DNA from: CAZKTO01 sp964555685
GTDB taxonomy: Bacteria > Chloroflexota > Dehalococcoidia > SHYB01
Direction of reading: 5' to 3'
DNA length: 21,893 nucleotides
Assembly (NCBI GenBank): GCA_964555685.1
Contig: CAZKTO010000054.1
Coordinates: 1 to 21,893, forward strand
A program made the position numbers and the translations under genes. This document shows positions 1-6,646 of this stretch, piece after piece. The notes below the pieces were generated by a model that saw only the letters and a program-made list of their open reading frames with translations, was not told the origin of the DNA and searched no databases. Position 1 is the stretch's first letter. Every line of letters begins with the position of its first letter.

Positions 1-44
1 TGTCCATCGGGACGGGGAGGCGGAGGATGGTCGAACTCCCTCAT
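1..44 (-). CDS. possible 5' end of a gene leaving the left edge
   Basis: An ATG on the minus strand at 44-42 opens a frame that stays open to the window edge and would begin MREFDHPPPP. A GGGGAG stretch lies about 8 nt upstream and could serve as a ribosome site. Only 14 codons are visible and nothing in them is recognisable, so this may be chance. It would lie about 43 bp downstream of the FmdB-like gene on the same strand. Confidence 0.2.
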   Translation of the reverse strand, partial: MREFDHPPPPRPDG

Positions 45-87
45 GAACACGGCTCCCCAATCATGTTAGCTGCTTAGCTGTGAGAGC

Positions 88-396
88 CTACGCCTTTCTT
101 TGGCGGGCTCGACTCTTCGGCTTCCGCTTGGTTTTCGCACCGCGTCCACGAGATGTTGCTTTCGTCGATGATCCTCGGCCGTGAACCGCTCTGCGAGTTT
201 CGGATCGGGCTGCCCGCAAGGGTGCTTTCGCAGGAACTCGCAGCCCGGAGGTCTCGCTCGAAGCGAATACCGAGACGAGCCGCTGACCCCTGCCCCCACA
301 CCGCGGGCATCTGGCCAGGTCATCCACCTCGCTGATGGGGCGCATGACCTCGAAGTCCTTGCTGCACTTAGTGCACCGGAACTCGTAGACTGCCAC
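88..396 (-). CDS. FmdB-family zinc-ribbon protein with basic C-terminal tail
   Basis: This is a 102-residue protein of the FmdB/putative regulatory zinc-ribbon family. The N-terminus (MAVYEFRC) matches the usual family opening, and two Cys pairs, C8/C11 and C30/C33, form a single zinc ribbon. The second half, from about residue 50, is a low-complexity tail rich in Lys, Arg, Ser and Ala, which could bind nucleic acid. I chose the GTG at 396 because AAGGAG lies 6 nt upstream and because the family starts here; the same frame is open further upstream to 507 but that extension is not family-like. FmdB was named from formamide/amide operons, but the role of most members is unknown, so a regulatory role is only an assumption. 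The family call is firm and the function is not. Confidence 0.85.
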   Translation of the reverse strand: MAVYEFRCTKCSKDFEVMRPISEVDDLARCPRCGGRGQRLVSVFASSETSGLRVPAKAPLRAARSETRRAVHGRGSSTKATSRGRGAKTKRKPKSRARQRKA

Positions 397-546
397 GGGG
401 AACTCCTTGAGGGCGCACTCGTCGATGTACCTTGTCGCGCCTATGGTAGCGTCATCATGACCGCTCATGCCTTGGGACACAAGAGGCCACGGCCACGGGC
501 ACTCCATCGCCCAAGGTTCCCGTTGACGCGTCCATCTTACCCTGGG

Positions 547-622
547 GGTGTCGCTGGCGCCTCAAACTAATGGGTACAACTTTCACCCCTGTTGCAACCC
601 GGTCTCGCCAGCGCTCAAACTA
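547..622. repeat. imperfect direct repeat in the gene-free stretch upstream of the FmdB gene
   Basis: Two copies of a 22-23 bp unit lie at 547-569 and 601-622, in the same orientation with starts 54 bp apart. Both have the form GGTNTCGC..GCGC(C)TCAAACTA and agree at about 19 positions. The motif CTCAAACTA occurs once more at about 17300, also between genes. The surrounding stretch 397-696 has no credible gene. The repeat could be a regulatory site or the degraded end of a mobile element; the sequence does not decide between these. Confidence 0.4.
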
Positions 623-696
623 GTCCAAACAATGGAACGATTTTGGGGTAGCGTCGCTATGAGCCCAATCGCCTCGCCGACCTCGGTGCCACAAGG

Positions 697-971
697 TAGG
701 GCTTTCCCGGTCTCGTTCTTGAGATTCAGCGTGATGCCGCGCTTGTTGGCGTTCAGGTGAAGGAACATGCCGAAGCATTCTGGGTCCGGAATGTCAGCGG
801 GGAAGGGGCCCATGAGCCGGGCGGGATCTCCGGAACCGGGCCGCTCGACTTTGAGCACGTCGGCACCGTAGTCGGCCAGTAAGCGCGTGGCGTATGGGCC
901 GGCAACGTGCCACGTCAGGCCAAGGACGCGCAGCCAGCAAGCGGCTGAATGACGTCCTCTGCAAGCGCCAT
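697..971 (-). pseudogene. remnant of a class III (CaiB/BaiF) CoA-transferase
   Basis: Only the first 90 or so residues of a protein that is normally about 400 long are present. From the ATG at 971 the frame reads MALAEDVIQPLAG and then runs into a stop. Shifting by one base at about 933/932 restores the family sequence: LRVLGLTWHVAGPYA, then LLADYGADVLKVERPGSGDP. A single-base deletion is therefore the simplest reading. Family similarity continues to about 697 (NLKNETGKAL) and then ends abruptly; the frame stays open to 583 but that part is not recognisable. Both the frameshift and the missing catalytic region argue against function. It lies 53 bp downstream of the VOC gene on the same strand and was probably once the last gene of that unit. 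Confidence 0.8.
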
Positions 972-1024
972 GAGGCTAGGCCCTGGCAAGGGAGCGGCCG
1001 CAGGCGGAAGTGGGTCCGCCCGCG

Positions 1025-1594
1025 TCAATCACGCAGCGATGGCACGGGGTTCGGATCGACATACCACTCGGCAGCATCCCGATTCTGCCCGCCCCAGGCG
1101 GCAATCTCCAGCGGGATTCCATTGGGGTCATAGACGTAGACGGACAAGACGAACGGCGAGCCGCCCAGCTCCTGGATCTCGGAGGCCTGGTAGCCTGCCG
1201 CCTCAAGGCGTTGCTTGACCGCTACGAGGGCATCGCGGTCCTCGACGTTCAGCGCCACGTGATCGAGCTTCTGCGGCCGCTGGACCTTCAGCGTCTTGCC
1301 CGGCCAAAGCCCCCAGAAATACGAGCTCTCGGCCGTCGTATCGAATCCAGGAAACTCAGCAAACGCCAGCGTGTCGCCGTTCCCGAGCTCAAAAAAGTAC
1401 AGCCGGTTCCAGGCGTCGTCGGCGCGCTGTTTGCCGATGAGACCCGAAGGTTTCCGCGATGAGGCGACGGTCGCTTTTACCTTCAATCCAAGGAGGGTGT
1501 GGTAAAAGCGGACGGTCTTCTCCATATCGTTGGTGACAAAGACCACGTGGTTGAAGCCGGTGATGGAGAACCCTGGATGCTGTGCGTTGGCCAT
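1025..1594 (-). CDS. VOC-superfamily (glyoxalase/dioxygenase fold) metalloenzyme
   Basis: This 189-residue protein contains two paired beta-alpha-beta modules of the vicinal oxygen chelate fold. Candidate metal ligands are H16 (FNHVVF), E80 (FAEFPG), H112 (LDHVALNV) and E163 (PLEIAAW). That is the His/Glu/His/Glu set of glyoxalase I-like members, although extradiol dioxygenases and isomerases share the fold. The ATG at 1594 is chosen because AGGGGG lies about 7 nt upstream; an in-frame ATG at 1663 would add a non-family leader. It follows the carboxymuconolactone-decarboxylase-like gene by 83 bp on the same strand and probably shares a transcript with it. The neighbours suggest a ring-cleavage or CoA-thioester pathway, but the substrate cannot be read from sequence. 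Confidence 0.85.
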   Translation of the reverse strand: MANAQHPGFSITGFNHVVFVTNDMEKTVRFYHTLLGLKVKATVASSRKPSGLIGKQRADDAWNRLYFFELGNGDTLAFAEFPGFDTTAESSYFWGLWPGKTLKVQRPQKLDHVALNVEDRDALVAVKQRLEAAGYQASEIQELGGSPFVLSVYVYDPNGIPLEIAAWGGQNRDAAEWYVDPNPVPSLRD

Positions 1595-1677
1595 GAGACG
1601 CCCCCTGACGGCGGCCTTGCCTGCGGCTGGCGCTATCTTAGCAGCCGGTACCTTCAGTGACAATCAAGTCCAGACGT

Positions 1678-2091
1678 TCACTTCTTGCGCTGGTCTATGC
1701 CCAGGGACTTGAAGACCTGGGCCGCCGCATCGTAGGCCGAATGGCCTGCCGCTAGCCCGGCATAGGCGGACATTTGCAACAGCACCTCCATGACCTCATC
1801 GGGCGTCAGGCCGTTGCGCAGGCCGATGCGGATATGGCTGCGGAGCTCGTCCCACTGGCGTAGGCAGATGAGGCCCGCGATCATGGCGATGCTGCGCGAT
1901 CGCATGTCAAGGCCGGGGCGGCCCCACACGTCCACGAAGGCGTGCGACATGGTCAGCTCGGTGAAGTCCTTCATCCCCTGGACGGGGAAGCCGCGGGCCA
2001 GCCCCTGCTTGAACCGTTGCGCCTGCTCCTCGCCCAGGAGCTTGGCGAATCCCTCCAAGGCCTTGGCGAACCGTTCCTCTTGCTGCGACAT
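1678..2091 (-). CDS. carboxymuconolactone decarboxylase (CMD) family protein
   Basis: This 137-residue all-helical protein belongs to the CMD family, which includes 4-carboxymuconolactone decarboxylase (PcaC) and AhpD-like proteins. The core signature is residues 83-115, beginning ELRSHIRIGLRNG and continuing LTPDEVMEVLLQMSAYAG, with H86 at the conserved His position. The CxxC redox pair of AhpD peroxidases is absent, so a decarboxylase or lactone-handling role is more likely than alkylhydroperoxidase activity. The length equals that of classic PcaC. The ATG at 2091 has only a weak GAGG upstream. It is the first gene of the minus-strand unit and is divergent from the CoA-transferase pair. Whether it acts on carboxymuconolactone itself is not known; no other pca gene is visible. 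Confidence 0.85.
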   Translation of the reverse strand: MSQQEERFAKALEGFAKLLGEEQAQRFKQGLARGFPVQGMKDFTELTMSHAFVDVWGRPGLDMRSRSIAMIAGLICLRQWDELRSHIRIGLRNGLTPDEVMEVLLQMSAYAGLAAGHSAYDAAAQVFKSLGIDQRKK

Positions 2092-2112
2092 GGACGCCTC
2101 GCACGGGTAGTT

Positions 2113-2149
2113 ACCCCCGGGGGGTGCAGCATTATAGGAACAAGTCCTA
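2113..2149. promoter_or_regulatory. two palindromes in the divergent intergenic region
   Basis: A near-perfect C/G palindrome (ACCCCC followed by GGGGGGT) occupies 2113-2125. A second inverted repeat, TAGGA-ACAAG-TCCTA, occupies 2135-2149. Both sit between the divergent CMD-like and CoA-transferase genes and directly upstream of the CMD-like gene, where an operator would be expected. No regulator gene is adjacent. Confidence 0.35.
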
Positions 2150-2193
2150 GAGATGCGTCAACGTGGCCGGTAGCGGCGGGAGAATGCGTTGTG

Positions 2194-2199
2194 TATACT
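2194..2199 (+). promoter_or_regulatory. possible -10 box upstream of the CoA-transferase pair
   Basis: TATACT at 2194-2199 matches a sigma-70 -10 box at 5 of 6 positions and lies 59 nt before the ATG at 2259. No convincing -35 is present at the proper distance, and the gene start lacks a clear Shine-Dalgarno sequence, so this is a weak call. Confidence 0.3.
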
Positions 2200-2258
2200 G
2201 CGTCCGGTCGCGGGGTCCCCCTGCGTGACCGGCACCGTCGCGCTTTCGCTGCCACACC

Positions 2259-3521
2259 ATGCCCACCCAGGTCCTGGACAACATTCGCGTGCTGGACTTC
2301 TCGCGCCATCTGGCCGGGGCAGGCGGGACGCGCGTGCTGGCCAACTACGGAGCCGAGGTGCTCCGCGTCGAATGGGCCGCCTACAGGGCGTTCGATTTCA
2401 CCCGGCTCATGTACCCGGCTGAGGGGATCGAGGGCGTCAACCGCGGCGGCATGTGGAACAACAAGAACATTGACAAGCTGAGCGTCACTATTGACGTGAA
2501 GCACCCGCGCGGGGCCGAGCTGGCCCGCCGCATCGCCGCCATCTCCGACGTGTTTTGCGTCAACCTCACGCCCGATTCCATGGCTCGGGTGGGCCTGGAC
2601 TACGAGAGCCTGCGCCGGGTGCGGCCCGACATCATCTACCTTTCGATCTCGGGCTGGGGACACACCGGGCCTCGGCGCAACTACCGGTCGTACGGCGCAT
2701 CGTCTATGGCCCACGTGGGACTGGCGTACGTCTGCGGGCTGCGGGGCAGGCCTCCCGCCGGATGGCAGTTCGCCTACGTGGACCACACGCCAGCGTTCCT
2801 GAGCGTCTCCGCCGTGCTCATAGCGCTGCACCACCGGGCGCGAACAGGCCGGGGCCAGTTCATTGACATGGCCCAGACGCAGGCCGGCGCCACGCTGCTG
2901 CCGGTCCACGTCCTGGACTACACGGTGAACCGGCGCCGCAGCCAGCCTCCCAATGGGAACCACCGGCGTCACCCGCCCGCGGCCCCCCACAACGCATACC
3001 CATGTCTGGGCGCCGACACGTGGTGCGTCATCGCGTGCTACACCGGGCAAGAATGGCAGGCCCTCATCGAGGCCATGGGACACCCAGCCTGGGCCAGCGA
3101 GCCAGGCTTCGCAACCCTGGAGCAGCGGCTCCGATACCAGGATGAGTTGGACACCCGCATCGCCCAATGGACGCGGGAGTTCGAACGCTACACCCTGGCA
3201 CACCTGCTGCAGGCGCGGGGCGTGCCTGCAGGGGTCGTGCAGACGCCGCGCGACCGGGTGGAATGGGACCCGCAGCTGCGGCGCCGGGGGACCTTCACGA
3301 TCCTGCCGCATGCCGAGGTCGGACCCCGGAACTACGATACGGTCGCCGCGAAGCTCTCGAAGGCCCCGTACATCCCGCGCGGCGGCCCGCCCCTCTTCGG
3401 CGAGCACAACAACTACGCGCTGCGGCAGCTTCTGGGCCTGTCCCAATCCGAGGTTGACGATCTGGTCGCATCGAAACTCGTAGGCCTGGGCTACGAGAAG
3501 GGCCCCCGCGATGGCGAGTGA
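2259..3521 (+). CDS. class III CoA-transferase (CaiB/BaiF family), catalytic subunit candidate
   Basis: This 420-residue protein is a full-length family III CoA-transferase, the group that includes formyl-CoA:oxalate and L-carnitine CoA-transferases. It moves CoA between carboxylic acids through aspartyl-CoA intermediates. The N-terminal signature is present (VLDFSRHLAGAGGTRVLANYGAEV, in two blocks at about residues 11-34), followed by IIYLSISGWGHTGP at 125-138. The catalytic Asp is D175, in AYVDHTPAF, followed by the RARTGRGQFIDMA strand typical of the family. It overlaps the next gene, a paralogue, by 11 bp, so the two are almost certainly co-translated. The paralogue lacks this Asp, which points to a two-subunit enzyme. 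The start has no strong ribosome site, so a start a few codons away cannot be excluded. The acid substrate is unknown. Confidence 0.9.
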   Translation: MPTQVLDNIRVLDFSRHLAGAGGTRVLANYGAEVLRVEWAAYRAFDFTRLMYPAEGIEGVNRGGMWNNKNIDKLSVTIDVKHPRGAELARRIAAISDVFCVNLTPDSMARVGLDYESLRRVRPDIIYLSISGWGHTGPRRNYRSYGASSMAHVGLAYVCGLRGRPPAGWQFAYVDHTPAFLSVSAVLIALHHRARTGRGQFIDMAQTQAGATLLPVHVLDYTVNRRRSQPPNGNHRRHPPAAPHNAYPCLGADTWCVIACYTGQEWQALIEAMGHPAWASEPGFATLEQRLRYQDELDTRIAQWTREFERYTLAHLLQARGVPAGVVQTPRDRVEWDPQLRRRGTFTILPHAEVGPRNYDTVAAKLSKAPYIPRGGPPLFGEHNNYALRQLLGLSQSEVDDLVASKLVGLGYEKGPRDGE

Positions 3522-4707
3522 CCCTCCGGATGGCGCACTCCAGGGCCTGCGCGTCCTGGAAGTGGGCGACCAGGGCACGCAGTACTGCGGCAAGGTCCTG
3601 GCCGATATGGGCGCGGAGGTCATCAAGATCGAGCCGCCGGAGGGTGCGGCCTCGCGCCGCGCTGGCCCGTTCCGTAACGACGCTCTGGACGTGAACGGTA
3701 GCCTGACGTTCTGGGCGTGGAACACCAGCAAGAAAAGCATCGTGCTGGACCTGCGGCGCTCCCAGGACCGGCGAGCGCTGCGCCGCCTGGTGGCCACGAG
3801 CGATGTGCTGCTGGAGGACTACCCGCCGGGGCATCTGGACAGCTTGGGGCTCGGGTACCAGCGGCTAGCCAAGGAAAACGCCACCCTGCTGTACACGTCC
3901 GTCTCGCCCTTTGGACAATCAGGTCCCTTGCGGGACTGGAAGGGCGGCGACTTGGTCCAGTGGGCCATGGGCGGCAACATGTGGCTCGTGGGCTACACGG
4001 ATCCGGAGACGCCGCCGCTGCTGCCCGAGGGCGGCCACTCCTGGATCCTGGGCGGCCTCTGGGCATCCATCGGCACGCTCATGGCGCTGCACCAGCGCGA
4101 CCGCACGGGCCGGGGCCAGCACGTGGACGTGTCCATCCAGGACGCCTGCTGCCTCTCGACCCAAATGGCCGTGCCCGTGTACGAGTACATGGGCCAGGTC
4201 CTCCACCGCCGCGACCACGGACGAGTGCTACGGTGCTCGGACGGACAGTACGTATACCCGCAGATGGTGAACATCGGGCCGGACGTATGGCAGCGCCTAG
4301 TGGCCTGGCTCGACAAGCGCAGCATGGCGGAAGACCTGGGGGACGATCGTTTCCTAGACCCGGACGTGCTGGGGCAGAACCTGGGACGGGTCCTGGATGT
4401 GCTGGAGAAAACGGCGGCCACCATGACTTCGGACGAACTCTGGCGCGCAGGGCAGCGCATGGGGTTAACCTGGATGCGCGTCAACGCGCCCGAGGACCTG
4501 CTCGAAGATGAGCAACTCATCGTACGCGGGTTCTATCAACGAGTGGAACATCCGGAGTTCCAACAGGCATTCCTGTACCCCGGCCCTGCGTACCTCTATA
4601 GCGAGACGCCCTGGGCGATTCGGCGCCGGCCGCCGCTGCTGGGCGAAGACCAAGCGCTGCTGGGACAGGTGCTGGACCAGTCGCGGCGGCCGCCTCGATC
4701 CGGCTGA
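3511..4707 (+). CDS. class III CoA-transferase paralogue lacking the catalytic Asp
   Basis: This 398-residue protein has the CaiB/BaiF fold from end to end: LRVLEVGDQGTQYCGKVLADMGAEV in the N-terminus (residues 13-37, quoted with its gaps ignored), LLYTSVSPFGQSGP at 126-139, then RDRTGRGQHVDVS. Counting back from the shared TGRGQ block, the position of the catalytic Asp (D175 in the upstream gene) is occupied by W178 in the sequence GGHSWILGG. The codon is a clear TGG at 4042-4044. Such a subunit should not form the aspartyl-CoA intermediate. Two-subunit members of the family exist, for example benzylsuccinate CoA-transferase BbsEF and the succinyl-CoA:malate enzyme SmtAB of Chloroflexus. Its ATG lies inside the end of the upstream gene. 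I infer a non-catalytic partner subunit; a moonlighting or decayed enzyme is the alternative. Confidence 0.88.
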   Translation: MASDPPDGALQGLRVLEVGDQGTQYCGKVLADMGAEVIKIEPPEGAASRRAGPFRNDALDVNGSLTFWAWNTSKKSIVLDLRRSQDRRALRRLVATSDVLLEDYPPGHLDSLGLGYQRLAKENATLLYTSVSPFGQSGPLRDWKGGDLVQWAMGGNMWLVGYTDPETPPLLPEGGHSWILGGLWASIGTLMALHQRDRTGRGQHVDVSIQDACCLSTQMAVPVYEYMGQVLHRRDHGRVLRCSDGQYVYPQMVNIGPDVWQRLVAWLDKRSMAEDLGDDRFLDPDVLGQNLGRVLDVLEKTAATMTSDELWRAGQRMGLTWMRVNAPEDLLEDEQLIVRGFYQRVEHPEFQQAFLYPGPAYLYSETPWAIRRRPPLLGEDQALLGQVLDQSRRPPRSG

Positions 4708-4751
4708 TGCCACCGGGATGCTGTCAGGCCACCGCTGGCCAAGATCTGAGC

Positions 4752-4780
4752 TTGACAAACGAATCGCACCTCGTCAATAT
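4752..4780 (+). promoter_or_regulatory. possible promoter of the solute-binding lipoprotein gene
   Basis: A perfect -35 box TTGACA lies at 4752-4757, followed after 17 nt by CAATAT, a poor -10. A better -10-like TATGCT lies at 4794-4799 but is too far from this -35. A near-palindrome of 16 bp centred on ACGTACGT (4823-4838) follows, in the leader of the gene at 4868, and could be an operator. Confidence 0.35.
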
Positions 4781-4867
4781 CCCAGGGACTTCGTATGCTC
4801 AGTTCGAGGCCTTCTCCACATACATGCACGTACGTATGACGAACTGCGGTTTCGAGAAAGGGGTGCC

Positions 4868-6565
4868 ATGAAACGCATTGCGACCTTGTTTGCGCTACTG
4901 ATTGCCGTCGTCCTTGTGGTGGCTGCGTGCGGCGGCGACGAAGAGGCAGCGCCCACCACCGCACCCACGCGCCCGCCGGCGGCCACCGCCACGGCAGCCC
5001 AGCCCACGCCTACGCCCACTGCCGCGCCCACACCTACTCCGGCGCCCAAGCGAGGCGGCACCTTGAATCTCCGCGTCTCCCAGGGGTGGCCCATCCGCGA
5101 CACGTATGACGCCCGTGGGTCCTTCGCCCAGGTCATCACCCAGCCCATGATGAACGGGCTCATCACCACCAACCCGTACAACTTCCAGTCCTCCGAAGAG
5201 CTGATCGGTGACCTGGCCCAGTCCTGGCAGGTGAGCGCCAGCGGCACCGTCATCACGTTCCGGCTGAACCAGGGCGTCCAGTGGCATGATGGCAAGCCCT
5301 TCACCTCCAAGGACGTGGCCTACAGCTACAACCGCGGCATCAATCCGCCAGCCCCCACGGTCACCTTCCTGCGCTCACGCCTGAGCATCATTGACAAGAT
5401 CGAGACGCCCGACGATACCACCGTCGTCATCACCATCAAGTCGCCCAGCGTGTACTTCCTGCGCGGCCTGGCGCTCAACTTTGCCCAGATCATGCCCGCC
5501 CACGTGCCGGACATGACCGAGTTCAACAAGGCCATCCTCGGCACCGGCCCGTTCAAGGTGGTCTCGGAGCAGCCTAACGTCGAGATCGTGACCCAGCGCA
5601 ACCCCAACTATTTCGTCCGGGGTCTCCCCTATCTGGATGGGGTCAAGTACAACATCATCACCGATACCGCCGCCGCCGGTGCCGCATTCCGCACCGGCCG
5701 CCTGGATGCGGGCACCGCCTACGACAATGACTGGGCGCGCGCTCAGGAAGATGAGATCCGGCGAGCGGTCCCCAACGTCCAGTCCCAGGAATACGTCGCG
5801 GAACGGGATGACATAGTACTGAACAGCGCGAACCCCGCCTTCGCGGATGTCCGCGTCCGCCAGGCGATCCACCTGGCCTTCGACCGTCAGGCGTTCGATG
5901 CGGCATGGACGCGCGGCAAAGGCACGCCGCTGGCCGGGTTCATGCTCCCCACCAGCCGAGGCGGCAGTTGGGAGGTCCCGGCGAACGAGATCGCCACCGC
6001 GCCAGGCTACAACCCGGCCACCAAACAGGCCGACATCGCACGCGCCAGGCAGCTCCTGCAAGATGCGGGCTTCCCCAAGGACACCGTCTTCAACTTCCTG
6101 GTGACCAACCGCGTGCCCTACGATCAGGCTGCACAGATCATCCAGGAGCAGTTCCGAGCCATCGGCGTCAACATCAAGCTGACCATCGCGCCCACGGCGG
6201 ACTACACCGCCGCCCTGGGCCGCGGCGGCTTCGACATGAATTTTGGCATCCAGTCCTCCAACGCTGACGACCCCTCGGAGTTCATCACGCCCTTCTTCAA
6301 GACCGGCGCCCCTTCCAACTCCGGGAAGTGGTCCATCCCCAGCGTGGACCGCCTCCTGGACCAGCAGGACCAGACGTTCGATACAGCCCAGCGCCGCCAG
6401 ATCATCTGGCAGATCCAGCGCGAGCTGTTCGCCAACCTGCCCGCCATCCCCATTAACCTGCGTGTCAATCTCACCATGTGGCGGGACACGGTGAAGAACT
6501 ATCCCAGTTGCGTCTTCGCCATATCGCCCTGCTACAAGTGGGACAAGGTCTGGCTAAGTAACTAA
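4868..6565 (+). CDS. ABC transporter solute-binding lipoprotein, family 5 (DppA/OppA type)
   Basis: This 565-residue secreted lipoprotein would bind a peptide or other small solute and hand it to an ABC importer. Residues 1-20 form a signal peptide with two N-terminal basic residues and a hydrophobic core, ending in the lipobox VVAAC; C21 would be lipidated. Residues 27-60 are a flexible linker of Pro, Thr and Ala. The family 5 fold starts at about 63 (RGGTLNLRVSQ) and includes FRLNQGVQWHDGKPFTSKDV at about 138-157, the signature region of this family. The ATG at 4868 is chosen for its AAAGGGG site 4 nt upstream and for the signal peptide; the frame is open further upstream but without secretion features. 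No permease or ATPase gene is adjacent, so the transporter is either elsewhere or shared. A strong terminator follows the stop. Confidence 0.93.
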   Translation: MKRIATLFALLIAVVLVVAACGGDEEAAPTTAPTRPPAATATAAQPTPTPTAAPTPTPAPKRGGTLNLRVSQGWPIRDTYDARGSFAQVITQPMMNGLITTNPYNFQSSEELIGDLAQSWQVSASGTVITFRLNQGVQWHDGKPFTSKDVAYSYNRGINPPAPTVTFLRSRLSIIDKIETPDDTTVVITIKSPSVYFLRGLALNFAQIMPAHVPDMTEFNKAILGTGPFKVVSEQPNVEIVTQRNPNYFVRGLPYLDGVKYNIITDTAAAGAAFRTGRLDAGTAYDNDWARAQEDEIRRAVPNVQSQEYVAERDDIVLNSANPAFADVRVRQAIHLAFDRQAFDAAWTRGKGTPLAGFMLPTSRGGSWEVPANEIATAPGYNPATKQADIARARQLLQDAGFPKDTVFNFLVTNRVPYDQAAQIIQEQFRAIGVNIKLTIAPTADYTAALGRGGFDMNFGIQSSNADDPSEFITPFFKTGAPSNSGKWSIPSVDRLLDQQDQTFDTAQRRQIIWQIQRELFANLPAIPINLRVNLTMWRDTVKNYPSCVFAISPCYKWDKVWLSN

Positions 6566-6580
6566 CCACATTGACCTCCA

Positions 6581-6615
6581 GGGAAAGCGCCGGGTTTGCC
6601 CGGCGCTTTCCCTTT
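6581..6615 (+). terminator. intrinsic terminator after the solute-binding protein gene
   Basis: A perfect 14-bp stem, GGGAAAGCGCCGGG at 6581-6594 and its complement at 6599-6612, closes a TTTG loop and is followed by TTT. It begins 15 bp after the stop codon. The T tract is short, but the stem is very stable and the position is right. Confidence 0.85.
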
Positions 6616-6646
6616 GGAGCACATTACAACCTGCGAGCAGGCGCCT

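Noticed and set aside
1971..3797. Long minus-strand open frame of 608 codons
   Set aside because: It runs opposite the first CoA-transferase and into the second, both of which have full family motifs; the translated sequence resembles no protein.
6596..6646. Upstream in-frame start for the aldehyde dehydrogenase
   Set aside because: The ATG lies inside the terminator hairpin and the added residues are not family-like.
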